Shown piece by piece: positions 45,809 to 58,471 of a DNA stretch of 64,000 nt. The position numbers and the translations under genes are program-made. Position 1 is the first letter of the stretch. Each line of letters starts with the position of its first letter. Origin of the DNA: Pseudo-nitzschia pungens (Eukaryota; Bacillariophyta; Bacillariophyceae; Bacillariales; Bacillariaceae); the NCBI GenBank assembly GCA_037355855.1, contig CM074758.1, forward strand, positions 5,987,001 through 6,051,000. The letters run 5' to 3'. The notes under the pieces were generated by a model. That model had not been told where the DNA came from. It worked only from the letters and a program-made list of their open reading frames with translations, and did no database searches.

Positions 45809-47302
45809 AGCTTGTTTCAGATGGAGGAGAGCACTTGAAAGATCACTGTGTTCTCCTTTGTAGAGTGAAAGCTTGCAGGCCAACCTTTTCAAAACAGTAT
45901 GACTGGTGGACACACCCTGTCTCAACTTGACAACACGCCTCCAAAAGTCAATTGTATCACGATAGACTTGCAGCTGTGGTGACCATGGAACCAAACCAGC
46001 TCTAGTGTAGCAGAGGTTTTGTTCAACAGAGAGCCTGAGAGAGGTGGAGGTTTCATGGAGGGCTTCATATGTGGTGATGAGATCAGCGTGCACAGAAACA
46101 TCCCCAGACTGAAACTGAGCCAGCAGGTGCTCCAGCTTAGCTTGGAGAGAAAACACTCCAGCCTTGAGAAAGCTGTGCCTCACACGCTTGAAATACCGTT
46201 GGCGCAGATGAGGGTGGGAGGACTGGAGTTTGGAATGAGAGAGGCTCACAGGAGGTGGCAGATGTTTGCCCATGATGCTACCATTACAAACTTCAATCCA
46301 GAGCATTCTATGGTCTGACTCCATACCCTGCTGGGCACCACCAAAGGGACAATACCCTGCCCTGAGAACATCAACATTCTCAGAAACCCAAATGGCATCA
46401 ATTGGCGTTCTGGTAGTGTTTCTGTTGTGGGTGGCAGGAGGAGAAGACTGACTATGAAGGGTAAGAATGGCCTCTCTGAAACCAAGAGCCTTGAGCTCAA
46501 AGGACAAGCCATCAGTCCTGACATCAGCATTTTGATCAATCCCAAGAATGACCTTATCACCTGCCCCCAGACAGACCTGAAGGGCAGCAGTCAAATCCCT
46601 GTGAAAAAGAATGCATGGATTGGGACTGAAAAGATTCTCGGCTGCTTGAAAGTAGCGGTACTGTTGGTTCCAGACTGAGCCAAGATCCCTATCATTTTCA
46701 ACTGGGCAGTAGGCAGAAAACATGGTGACAGTGTAGCCATCCCTGCCCTGAAACTTGACAAAGGACCATCTTCCAAGACCAGAAGGATCAGCCCCATGGG
46801 CAACCTTGTGGGAACTGAACAGTTGGTCAATGGAAAAACCTGTGCCTCCAGGCTGAAGCCATGAGCAGTCAGAAGCCTCATGCTTGTTGTTGGCAAGATA
46901 GGAAAAACTTGAGGGACAGACATTCTTCATGCGCCGATTGAAAAGGTCACAGGGCAGGAGTTTGGATTCATTCAAACAATGCTCAGCAAAAAGCGCCACA
47001 CTGGCGTTGCTCTTGACAAATTGACGGGAGTTGTGCCTGGACCTGGACATAAAAGCAGCTCTACGCTGAGGCCCAATGTTTTGGAAGGTGATGATGGTGG
47101 AATTAGATGATGGAGCTTGGGGAAAAGGATGTCCAAAACTATCAGAATCCTTAGCAGCAAGAGAGTCTCCATGAAGAGTTAATTGGACAAAATGAGAATC
47201 AGGGAAAGAGTCGGAAGGGGGAAAGGGAGAAACCGTAGAAGCATGGATGGGATTTGGAGTGGCAGGCATCCCATCAAACCTCAGACCAGAAAACCTAACC
47301 AT
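45807..47302 (-). pseudogene. LINE L ORF2 N-terminal half: APE endonuclease (copy c)
   Basis: ATG at 47302-47300 overlaps the ORF1 stop (ATGGTTAG). AP-type endonuclease motifs in order: ITFQNIG, LFAEHCLNES (catalytic E), LGIDQNADVRTD (D/N), TRTPIDAIWVSENV and ESDHRMLWIEV (SDH). It nicks target DNA to prime reverse transcription. The frame is open to the truncation at 45807, before RT. Confidence 0.85.
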
Positions 47303-50051
47303 GATCAGAAGGAAACCGAGTCTGTCGCACGGTAGAAAAAGTTGCCGGAGCTGACTTGGTAGATGCATTGGCATGGCTCAAATCACTGACACTGGCATCA
47401 GTGTTAGGAGAAAAGGCAATGGCAGCCACATCAACCTGCAAAGTAGAGGCCACAACATCCCCAACACCAGGTTTGTCTGCAGGCCGGTCAGCATGACCAT
47501 CAGTAGGGGAAGCACCAGGCAAAGAGGTAGAGGGAGATGCACCATCTGCAGAACCCTAAGGAGTTGTAGCTGGAGCAGCAGTAGTTGGAGCCTGAGCGGC
47601 AGTGAGGTTGGAGGTACCAGTGGCTAGAGTATCCATGGATTGGGAATCATCAAATCCACCACCACCACTGTCAGCACGTGCTTGGAGGTTGAAGTGCAAA
47701 TCCAGATCAAAAGTAAGGTCTGGAGCAAGGTCAACTGACAAATCATCATCAACAAGTTCCCAATCCCTTGCATCACCATCACCAAAGAAGGGAAGAGAGT
47801 CATCCTGTATCTGGTCAGCAGCAGGAGCAGTCTCCACAACACATTTGGCAGTTTCATCCCAGTGGAAGGCTTCCATTTCAGTCAAGCACTCAGAAGAGAA
47901 CCATTGTCAAACACAGGAACCATACTGTGCTTCCAGAAAAATAGGCAGGAAAGACAACATGGCCATGGCTTCAGCCTTGGTGGTGGTGTTGTACAAAGCA
48001 AGGATTTCACCCCGGTAGGAGCTAGTATCAACTGAAAGGAACAGGGGCCAGGACCAATTGTCACGGGTTCGTATACCCATTAACACTTGGCGCAAAGTCT
48101 TCAAACCCAAGCCCTGTCCCAAATCAACAGGAAGATCAAGATCAACAACACCCAGAACAGGAGCAGTCTCATGGCTTGCAATGAACTTGGATTGTCGGTA
48201 CTTGGCTTGTTTCACAATCTTGAGCTTGGAGGGAGGGAGGGGCCTGTCAGAAGGGTTGGTGGCTGTCTCAATAAACTTGTAGAATTTACCATCAGGTAGG
48301 GATGCAATGTCAGAAGGCTTGCACCTGTTGAACTGAGATTTGAGCAGCTTGACAGTTTGGGCTCGCTTGGTAGCGTCACAAAGAACATGAGCAGCTGAGA
48401 CAGGATTTGGATCAGGGGCTCTGGAGTTGTCTAGGCTGATGTTCTTGCGGATAACAGAAATAGGAAAGGCTTGGAACCTGGGATGGGTCTGAAGCAATGC
48501 ATTGTAGTGATCAAGATCAAAACTCGGCATGTATGATCCAAGGAGGAAACCACAGGTGACAATAACTGGAGCCTGGATGTGATCATACTTCAAGTCCATG
48601 TCACGATCCCTGAGTCTCTGAAGCAAAGGTGTAGATAGGAGAGTCTTCAAAGAAACACTGTGCCCAACAAAGAACCTTAAATGGGGAGCAGTTCTGCTGC
48701 GAAGCCACAGCTGAGCGACATACAATTCCAAGGTTTTTCTGTCAGGGAGGGTAGACCACAGCTTGGTGACAGGCTTGGCTTTGGGGTTGAGCCTAGCTCT
48801 GGAAGGAAAAACATAGAGCACCAGGCGCTTGTCAACTTTCCAGAGCAATTCCAGGGCTTCCTTGAGAGACTTAAGCAGTTCATCATACAGCTCTCCAGGG
48901 TGCTGAGTCATGAGCCGGGGAAGGGAGAGTGTAATATATGAACTGTGAGAACACTTGGAACCTTTAGTGACATCTACTGGAGCCCTAGAATCACTAGAGC
49001 AGACCCCTTGGCGTTGGAGAAAGTGTCCATCAGAAGAGGACAACACAGTGGCACCACCTAGACCAGGAAGAAAGGATACTGATCTGGAACTGGAAGCACC
49101 ACCCCCTGCTGTGGGGGCAGGAGCAGGAGGCTTCTGCTTGAAATACCAGTGGGATCCAAGGACTTGGTTAGCTGCCAACCAAACTTTACCTTCAATGCTG
49201 GGCAAAAGGTTGCCTTCACAGTACAAGTTGTCAAAACATTCAGGTGACATCTTGGCCAAACCAATAAGACATCTCTTCAGAGCAGGGCCGGAAGGTTGCT
49301 TGGTCCAGTCTGCAGAATCTTGAAAGCAAAGAGAAGCAAGGGAAACCAGGGACTCCATAGAAGCAGTTCTCCAATCAGGGTTGTCAGGATAAGCTTGAGC
49401 ATAAACCGGAGGGATGGCAGACTGGCAGACATCGTGGATGGATTTCTTGTCATTCCCATCCTTCTTGCTGAAGAAGTGAGTGGGACTTAGACACCCAGCC
49501 CATAGCCGGGATCCTGTCGGAGTTTTGCGAAGAGCTTGGATAGGGGTGGGAATGGAAGCACGACCAGCAAAAGGCCCCTTACCAAAGAAGCACCAGAGAA
49601 AGGAGTCTGAGTGAGCCTTGTTGGCAGCAGCCAGGGCTATCTTGCGCAGAGTATTTCGCTCTGTCGTGGAAGAGGAAGCAGGCGGCTTGCCAGAAGGAAA
49701 TGCAATAGTAGCTTGTTTCAAACCAGAATGGGAACCAGAGACCTTAGAGGGTGGGGGCTGAGAGTTGTGAGAGTTTGAGGCCTCAGAGCCTGTCTGCCCA
49801 CTGCCTGACTGCCCACTGCTAGACTGCTCACTGCCTGATTGCCCAGGGCTGGACTGCCCAGTGCCTAACGGATTTGTGCTCATATCAACATCATCACGCT
49901 CACCAATAGACACAGCAGAAGTGAAGGACATATCATCATCAGAGGAGGAGGCAATTGAAATACAGCAGCCCACCAGGGAAGCTAGTAGCTTGAAAACAGG
50001 GGCTTTGGTAGGAACACTTAAGGACCAGGGGATATCAATGGCAGGGCACAC
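47295..50051 (-). pseudogene. LINE L ORF1 (copy c)
   Basis: The frame runs from ATG 50051 (or MSFTSAV at 49931) through 714 codons to TGA at 47909-47907. It then reads on in the same frame as TEMEAFHWDETAKC, with an acidic FFGDGDARDWELVDDD stretch, to a TAG at 47558-47556 (CAG in copy d). It ends at the TAG 47297-47295. The N-terminus is Ser/Gly/Gln-rich (GQSGSEQSSSGQSG); the middle is globular (LWCFFGKGPFAGRASIP, LSLPRLMTQHPGELYDELL). No zinc knuckle. It is likely the RNA-binding ORF1 protein of a LINE. The first TGA is shared with copy d. Confidence 0.75.
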
Positions 50052-51260
50052 TTAGAAGGCTCAGGAGGGAACTTGAAGTTCAAACTCGCGAGTACTTATA
50101 AGTGGAAACAGTATCCAGGGGCAATTGGCTTGAAAACAGGAACCTTGAGCGAGACACTTAGGGACCAGGGAAGCTGCCTGCTTGGAAACAAGGGGAACTG
50201 CTTGGAAACAAGGGGAATAATTAAGGGTAGAAACAGTATCCAGGGGCAATTGGCTTGAAAACAGGTACCTTGAGCGAGACACTTAGGGACCAGGGAAGCT
50301 GCTTGCTTGAAAACAGGGGCTTTAGAAGAAAGACCCAGGGACCAGGGGGAGGCTTGTGTCTTGAAAACAGTGTCGAACTTGAAGTTCAAGTTGGGGTTGC
50401 TTAATAGCAAAAACACTTAGGGATCAGGGAACTCGTGAACACTTAGGGACCAGGGAAACTGTAGTCTTGAAACAAGGGGCGATAGTAGCTGTAGTCTTGG
50501 AAACAAGGGTGCACTAAGTGGGAGGTACTTAGGGATCGGTTGGTCTTGGCTTGAAAACAGGTGTAGTAGGGGGAGCCTTAAGCAAAAATACTTAGGGACT
50601 AGGGGGCTTGGCTAGGGAACAGGAAAGCGCTTAAGTGAAAGGTACTTAAGGAGCAGGAGGCTATTGGTTTGAAAATAGGGAGGAAACTGGAAGATATGCT
50701 CGCGCGAGCTTGATAGTACTTGTAAAGACTTAGGGATCAGCGAGTAGGAACCTTCTAGAAGGGGGGGTGTATGTGTTCAATCTCGAAGAATGTAGAACGT
50801 TAAGTGAGTTCGACCTTGAAGAATGTAGAACATTAAGTGGATATCACTTAAGGGGCTTGGAATAATGTATAGCGTTAAATAATAAGGTAGCTTGAAAACA
50901 GATCGAAAAACAAACCGAGCTCGTAGACGAAGCGGAAGCGAAGCAGAATCAGCTGTAGGATTCGTACTGGGCTTGCTGTAGAAAATTATGTGTCCTTGTT
51001 TTCGGTCGTGTTGCTTGTTGCTTGCCAAATTGATCGACTGACAGGAAACAAGGAACAAAAGCAACCAAAGGGAGCAAGGAGCAGCCAAACAAACAGCAGA
51101 ATCAGATAGGCGAGGTCTCTGTTAGTAGGTGTAGTGCTTGGTGTTGTTGTAGGAGCTTTAGAAGTGAGGGAGATATTAAAGGGGAAAGTTGTGTAGAAAT
51201 CTACGTGTTTTAAGTACTGGAACATCGGAACGTCGGACAAAATCGCGCGTCGCAAAATTG
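50052..51260 (-). repeat. LINE L 5' UTR with tandem modules (copy c)
   Basis: Repeats of GGCTTGAAAACAGG and CACTTAGGGACCAGGG, about eight irregular units, fill 50052-50700. Then unique sequence leads to the 5' end, CAATTTTGCGACGC on the minus strand. The array probably acts as an internal promoter, as in other LINEs; this is inference. Confidence 0.7.
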
Positions 51261-51648
51261 TGGTGGTTTTGAATTCAGTACTGAGTTCTACTGTTTCTAC
51301 TTTAAAGCACAAACAGTAATTACTGTGTTACAGTCTAGAGTAGAAATCATGGAGTGGTATAAAATTGTGAATGTTTAGATACTTTACGGAATATTGTTAC
51401 GCGAATTGATAATGGAAACATATAAAATTTGAGGTCGCGAGCATAGCCACATTTTGGCATATGCTCAGCCATAAATGTTGGTTCATTATGGGTTCCCACG
51501 ATTAGGCATATATCAACTTCTGGGACTCAACCATAATAGTTAGGACACATATCGAAATGCATTCAGGACTGGATATATAATATTCGATTCCCATATGGGA
51601 TTCAGTTAATTATTCAATCGTGACTGCTAGCTACGCTAGCCCGTCACA
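51261..51648 (-). repeat. Solo LTR, about 388 bp
   Basis: On the minus strand it starts TGTGACGGGCTAGCG and ends in CCACCA. Its end matches 63517-63671 (GTAAAGTAT, ACCACTCCAT, ACACAGTAATTACTGT, GAACTCAGTACTGAAT), the LTR of the element entering at the right of the window. It lies between two LINE copies, and no target duplication survives. Confidence 0.6.
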
Positions 51649-52488
51649 CTTCCTGTTGATTTGGGACAGGGCTTGGGTTTGAAGACTCTGCGCCGAGTGT
51701 TAATGGGTATACGAACCCGTGACAATTGGTCCTGGCCTCTGTTCCTTTCAGTTGATACTAGCTCCTACCGGGGTGAAATCCTTGCTTTGTACAACACCAC
51801 CACCAAGGCTGAAGCCATGGCCATGTTGTCTTTCCTGCCTATTTTTCTGGAAGCACAGTATGGTTCCTGTGTTTGACAATGGTTCTCTTCTGAGTGCTTG
51901 ACTGAAATGGAAGCCTTCCACTGGGATGAAACTGCCAAATGTGTTGTGGAGACTGCTCCTGCTGCTGACCAGATACAGGATGACTCTCTTCCCTTCTTTG
52001 GTGATGGTGATGCAAGGGATTGGGAACTTGTTGATGATGATTTGTCAGTTGACCTTGCTCCAGACCTTACTTTTGATCTGGATTTGCACTTCAACCTCCA
52101 AGCACGTGCTGACAGTGGTGGTGGTGGATTTGATGATTCCCAATCCATGGATACTCTAGCCACTGGTACCTCCAACCTCACTGCCGCTCAGGCTCCAACT
52201 ACTGCTGCTCAGGATACAACTACTCAGGGTTCTGCAGATGGTGCATCTCCCTCTACCTCTTTGCCTGGTGCTTCCCCTGATGCGGCTCATGCTGGCCAGC
52301 CTGTAGACAAACCTGGTGTAGGGGATGTTGTGGCCTCTACTTTGCAGGTTGATGTGGCTGCCATTGCCTTTTCTCCTAACACTGATGCCAGTGTCAGTGA
52401 TTTGAGCCATGCCAATGCATCTACCAAGTCAGCTCCGGCAACTTTTTCTACCGTGCGACAGACTCGGTTTCCTTCTGATCATGGTTAG
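51649..52488 (+). pseudogene. LINE L ORF1, C-terminal part (copy d)
   Basis: Frame 51661-51876 ends VCV-TGA (51874-51876), then the same frame continues 51898-52488 with TEMEAFHWDETAKC to the TAG at 52486-52488. It has an acidic and Ser/Thr/Ala-rich tail. The interior TGA is at the same codon as in copy c. Confidence 0.75.
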
Positions 52489-55400
52489 GAGTTCTAGTGT
52501 GAGGTTTGATGGAATGCCTTCCACTCCAAATCCCATCCATGCTTCTGCTGTTTCTCCCTTTCCCCCCTCTGACTCTCTCCCTGATTCTCACTTTGTCCAA
52601 TTAACTCTTCATGGAGACTCTCTTGCTGCTAAGGATTCTGACAGTTTTGGACATCCTTTTCCTCAAGCTCCATCCTCCAATTCCACCATCATCACCTTCC
52701 AAAACATTGGGCCTCAGCGTAGAGCTGCTTTTATGTCCAGGTCCAGGCACAACTCCCGTCAATTTGTCAAGAGCAACGCCAGTGTGGCGCTTTTTGCTGA
52801 GCATTGTTTGAATGAATCCAAACTCCTGCCCTGTGACCTTTTCAACCGGCGAATGAAGATTGTCTGCCCTTCAAGTTTTTCCTTTCTTGCCAACAACAAG
52901 CATGAGGCTTCTGACTGCACGTGGCTTCAGCCTGGAGGCACTGGTTTTACCATTGACCAACTGTTTAGCTCCCACAAGGTTGCTCATGGGGCTGATCCTA
53001 CGGGCCTTGGCAGGTGGTCCTTCATCAAGTTTCAGGGCACGGATGGCTACACTGTCACCATGTTTTCTGCCTACTGCCCTGTTGAAAATGACAGGGATCT
53101 TGGCTCAGTTTGGAACCAACAGTACCGCTACTTTCAAGCAGCCGAGAATCTTTTCAGTCCCAATCCATGCATTCTTTTTCACAGGGATTTGACTGCTGCC
53201 CTTCAGGTTTGCCTGGGGGCAGGTGACCAGGTCATTCTTGGGATTGATCAAAATGCTGATGTCAGGACTGATGGCTTGTCTTCTGAGCTCAAGGCTCTTG
53301 GTTTCAGAGAGGCCATTCTTACCCTTCATTCTCAGTCTTCTCCTCCTGCCACCCACAACAGAAACACTACCATAACGCCAATTGATGCCATTTGGGTCTC
53401 TGAGAATGTTGATGTTCTCAGGGCTGGGTATTGTCCCTTTGGTGGTGCCCAGGGTATGGAGTCTGACCATCGCATGCTCTGGATTGAAGTCTGTAATGGC
53501 AGCATCATGGGAAAACATCTGCCCCCTCCTGTGCATTTCTCTCTGTCCCGACTGCAGTCCTCTCACCCTCATCTGCGTCACCAGTATTTCAAGCGTGTCC
53601 GGCACAGCTTTCTCAAGGCTGGAGTGTTTTCTCTCCAAGCCAAGCTGGTGCAACTGCTGGCTCAGTATCAGTCTGGGGACATTTCTGTGCATGCTGATCT
53701 AATCACCACATATGAAGTCCTCCATGAAACCTCCACCTCTCTCAGGCTTTCTGTTGAACAAAACCTCTGCCAAACTCGTGCTGGTTTGGTTCCATGGTCA
53801 CCACAGCTCCAGGTCTATCGTGATACCATTGATTTCTGGTGGCGTGTTGTCAGGTTGAGGCAGGGTGTGTCCACCAGTCATACTGTTCTGAAGAGGCTGG
53901 CATGCAAGCTTTCTCTTTACAAAGGTGAACACTGTGATCTTTCCAGTGCTCTCCTACATCTGAAACAAGCTTACAAGCAGTACCGGTCAGTGAAAAAGTT
54001 GGCTCCCTCATGGAGAGACTCCTTCAATCAAGGCCTGGTGGATGCGCTTCTTGCTGAAGGCAAGCCTCACAACCAGAGTGCTTCCCAGATTCGTGCTAGG
54101 ATGCGCAGGGAACGGCTCCAAAGAGAGCTTGGCCTTGTTGCTAGGTCTATTCGGGGTCGTGTCAACAAGGCCGCAGTTTTTTGAGCTATTGCAGTTGGCC
54201 ATGATGGTGTTGAACAGGTCTTGGAGTCCCAGTCTACTATGGTTCCAGCTATGGCTGAATCCAATGTCAGGTGCCAACAACAGTGTCTTGGCACTCCTTC
54301 CATGACTCCCTCCTTCATTCAAGACTTTGGATACCTCGGCACAGCCCATGCTTCTGCTCAAGTTCTTGATGGCACATATACTCCTCCTCCTGCCACTGAC
54401 AAATACCTTTCTGAATTTCTATCTTGTCTCAAAGTCCCTGACTCTATACTGAGTTTGCCCCCTTTTGACTATTCTGTGTGTCCAGCTGACAATGCTGCCG
54501 CCTGGAAACGCCAGAGGGAACGCACAGCCAGTGAGCCTTCTTGTTTGAGCTTTGCACACCACAAGGCTTTTGCCCTTGATCCACAGTTGAACAAGTTTGA
54601 TACTCTCCTGCAATCAGTCCCATTGATTGTTGGCTTCTCTCCTTCTGCTTGGCAGGTCATCACTGATGTTGAGATCTTCAAGAAACCTGGGGAATATAGA
54701 GTGGATAAGATGAGGCTTATCCAGTTGATGTCTCCTGAGTTCCAGATCAACAACAAGATGATTTGCCGACGCATTCTTGCCCATGCTGAACGTGCCAATG
54801 CAGTGGCTGCTGATCAACATGGTAGCAGGAAACACCACAACGCCATCAACACCTGCCTGAACAAGAAGCTCATCTGTGATGTGTTGCGCCAAAAGCATAG
54901 ATCTGGTGCTGTTGCTATGAATGATGCCAAGGGCTGTTATGATAGGATCTCCCATCCCATTGCAGGTCTCACTCTCCAGAGCTTTGGAGTTCCTGCACAT
55001 GTGTGTGAAGTTCTCCTGTCTACCCTGCAGCATGCCAAGCACCACATCAAAACTGGTTTTGGTAGGTCAGGTCCTGTGTATGGTGATGAACCTGTTCCTC
55101 TCAGTGGTTGTGGCCAAGGCAATGGTATTGGTCCCACTCTCTGGGCTTTGGTGTCAACAATTGTCTTCCGAATGATGCAACAGGCTGGGCATGGTGTCCA
55201 TCTTGTCACTTCTTTGTCCCTGCAGCTGGTTTCTCTTGTGGGTTTTGCTTTTGTGGATGACACAGATTTGTTTTGTGCTGGCTCTGATTCCTCAACATCT
55301 GGTGAGGACTTGGCTGTTGACTTCCAGGAGGCCCTTGACAGATGGGCTGGTGGCATTATTGCAACTGGAGGTGCTATTGAACCTGCCAAATCCTTCTGTT

Positions 55401-58400
55401 ATTTGATTGATTTCAAATGGACTGGCTCTGGTTGCTGACATGCCTGGTGACTTCTCTGTTGCTGACAAGAATGGCAATTGCGCTACCCTGGATCGGTTCG
55501 ATGTTGACCATGCTGACAAGACCCTTGGGGTTTATATCTCCATGGATGGCAATGAGGAAGCCCAGATTGCTCATATGAAGTCCCAGTCTCAGTCTTTTGG
55601 GTCTCAACTCAAGGCTTCCAAGTGTGAGAAGAGAGCTTCCCTCTACACCTTCAAGTATTCTTTCATGAGTCTGTTGAATATCCCATGCCTGTCACCCAAC
55701 TTGATGAGGCTACCTGGACAAAGATTCTAACCCCAGACCTTGTTCCAGTGCTGAATAAAGCAGGAATGTCCCGGACATTTCCCAGGCATGTATTCTTTGG
55801 TCCCTCCCTTTATCAAGGCTTTGGTTTCATCCATCCATATCTTCTCCAAGAGTTCAGTCATATTGCCACTCTCTTTCAGGAATCTGTCAGGTCCTCACAA
55901 ACTGGTAGGATTCTCAGGCTAACTGCAGAAGCTCTCAGGCTTGAACTTGGGTTCCCTCTTCATCTTGGTGTCACACCCTATCATCCCTTTGCTTCATACG
56001 TTACTCCCTGCTGGTACAAGCACGTGTGGACGTTTTTTTGTTCACCCTGTGAGCTTGGTTGAAGACTTCCCTGACCTTCCTCTGCTCTGTTCCAATGACT
56101 GTTATCTCGTGCAAGCCTTTGTCAAAGCTGGCTTCAGAGGTGCTGACTTGTCCCTCTTGAATCACATTCGAATGTCCCTCAAGGCTATTTCCCTTGCTGA
56201 TATTTGTACTCCAGATGGGACACGGCTCACTCCCATGGCTTTCCAGTTGACATCCTCCAACGACTGGCCTAGATGTCCTCCACCTTGGCCTCCAGCAGCT
56301 CAGCGCCTATGGATCAAGGCTCTTCAGACCTGCTTTCTTCCCCCCTGTCCACCCCCGGCAGCCAGGGCACTGGCTCCTTCTTTTTACCTTGGGCATTGGC
56401 TCTCTACCCAGACAGCTTCTCTTTGGCCTTGGTTTTTGTCTCCATCTACCAACAGAATATTCTCCAAAACTTCTACTGGTTGGAATGTGGGCACCTCCCA
56501 GCGCAGGGGCAGATACAGGTTCACTTCACTTCTGAAATCCTTTCTGATAAACCAGCCTGTGCTGATGTGCTTGTCTCCCCTGTGATCTGTGGCCAAGTTG
56601 TACATGTGGTTGGCTCCACTGCCTTTGTTTCTGAACCTCCTGACATGGATCCTCTGGAGTACAATCCATTTGATTCTCTTCCAGCCTCCCCTGCAGATGG
56701 CTTTGATGCACTCTGTGAGTCTCCAAGAGTACTTCTCCACAAATATTCCCTACCACAGGCTGGCTGTCAGCCCCTTGTTGATGCTATTCAGAGTGGTACT
56801 GCCAGTGCTGTATGTGATGGTTCATATGATCCGGACCTTGTCAGAGGCACTTCTGCCTTCCTCCTGTCACCCAATACCTCCACCAAGGCTACCTCATTGT
56901 TCCTCACTGGCTGTAATTTTGTCAGTGGATCCCCTGAGGATCAGTCATCCTACAGGAGTGAACTGGCAGGAATCATTGGGGTTCTTACCTGTTGCACTGC
57001 TCTGGTGAGTCTTTTTGATATTGCCTCTGGCTCTATCACCATTGCCCTTGATGGTGACACAGCTCTCAAACAGGCTCAGGGATCTTGGCCATTGGTTATT
57101 TCCCAGAAGTCTTTTGATTATGTTTATGTCATCAGAAACATGCTTTCTGCCCTGCCAATCTCTGTGCACTTTCAGTGGGTTCAGGGACATCAAGCTGGAA
57201 TCTTTCTTGATTGGTGGGCCCTTCGCAATCATCAGGTTGACAGCATGGCCAAGGCATTTCTCTCTTTCCATAGAGCTTCTGCCTATCACTATCCCAGACT
57301 TGTGTTTGAGCCCTGGGCTTTTTCCCTCAATGGCTGCAAGTGCTCAAGGTTTGATCAGAATGCTTTGCATATTGCCATTTCGGGTCCTCCTCTTCTTAAA
57401 TACTGGCAGACCCACCATGATATTCCCATTCCACAACCTGTTTTGAGTTCCATCCATTGGTGTGCCCATCAGTCTGCTTTCAAACGTCTCCCTCCTGGAA
57501 TGCAAAGGTGGTTTGTCAAATTTGCTTCTGGCTGCATTGGTGTTGGCAACCAACTACTTCACTACCAGCATCAGGATCACTCCAGATGCCCATTAGTGTG
57601 ATGCAGACAACGAGAAGGTTTCTCATGTGCTCTCCTGCAAGGACCCTGGGGCTGTCACGCATAGTGTGTCTGCCTTCAAGGGACCCCTGCAGAAAAGGCT
57701 TGAAGCTGAGCAGACTGATCCATCATTGGTTGCTGCCATTGTGGATCTTCTCACCAGAGTTCGGAAGGGCCAGAGGAGCATCTATCCCTCATCTTACTCC
57801 ATTGCAATTGCATCTGCTGTCAGGGCACAGAGGACTATTGGTTGGCACAACTGGCTTCTTGGTAGGTGGTCTCCTCCCTGGTATCAAATCCAGGCTGACT
57901 ACTACTCCCACATTGGAAGCAAGCGCTCCCCCCGACGTTGGGCTACAGCTATCATCCATCAGTTCTTTCTTACCTCCTGGGATCTTTGGACTTACCGGAA
58001 TGAACGACTCCATGGTCCTGGGGGCACCCTTGATGCTGAACAACACCAATCTCTTGATGCTTCCATTTCCTCTGAATTGGCAATTGGTGCAGCTGGTGGT
58101 GATCTTCCCCAATCACACTCCCTTCTACAAACCCCTTTCCAAGTCCTACAAGGTTACACCCTGACTGCCAAGAGGCAGTGGCTTGCAACCATCCACCTTG
58201 CCAGGAAGCAAGTATGCAGCACCTGCACCCCCGATGCAACCATACCAACGAGATGCAGCTCTCCTACGTGCCTGGCTTCACTGGACCTTAGGGTTGATTC
58301 CACTTTGTACCTTGGTTTTGTCTTCTGTTCCTGCTTCTCATCCTGTCCCCTACCTTTTGATACTGGATCTTATCCCACTATCTTCCTTCCCATCTCATTT

Positions 58401-58451
58401 TCTCTCAAGTCCCTATTTTGTGGGACTTGTTTTGTCTCTTTCCCTGTCTGA
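52481..58451 (+). pseudogene. LINE L ORF2: endonuclease, RT, RNase H (copy d)
   Basis: ATG 52481 overlaps the ORF1 stop by eight bases. Endonuclease: AEHCLNES, GIDQNADVRTD, TPIDAIWVSEN, ESDHRMLWIEV (near 53456-53490). TGA at 54182 (likely former CGA). RT: AVAMNDAKGCYDRISHPIAG, PLSGCGQGNGIGPTLWAL and the catalytic GFAFVDDTDLFC (near 55240-55275). Frame changes near 55420, 55680, 56030 and 56270. RNase H: VCDGSYDPD, SSYRSELAGI, ALDGDTALKQ, NHQVDSMAKAF. One extra A near 57595 breaks the CPLC finger seen intact in copy b. The APE-RT-RNase H order fits a LINE of the I/Jockey-like group; the exact clade is not determined. Confidence 0.85.
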
Positions 58452-58471
58452 TGTTCAAGGTTTGTTTGAAA

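Larger units (their letters stand above)
45807..51260 (-). mobile_element. LINE L, copy c (5' UTR, ORF1, first part of ORF2)
   Basis: Minus strand, from the 5' end at 51260 to a cut after the endonuclease/linker at 45807. It has the most complete 5' half of the family: a 1.2-kb repeated 5' UTR, a long ORF1 and the APE endonuclease. The RT half is missing. Confidence 0.85.

Noticed and set aside
44181..51260. Copies b and c as one LINE insertion with a 5' inversion (twin priming)
   Set aside because: In twin priming the inverted part lies upstream of the tailed part; here the tail of copy b points at copy c, so two events are needed.
51765..52410. Minus-strand ORFs over LINE ORF1 in copy d
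   Set aside because: They are antisense shadows; the plus-strand frame matches copy c and is continuous with it.
4017..54184. TGA read as a sense codon in this genome
   Set aside because: Copies of the same genes have CGA at the TGA site, and TAG and TAA also interrupt frames, so ordinary mutation is enough.
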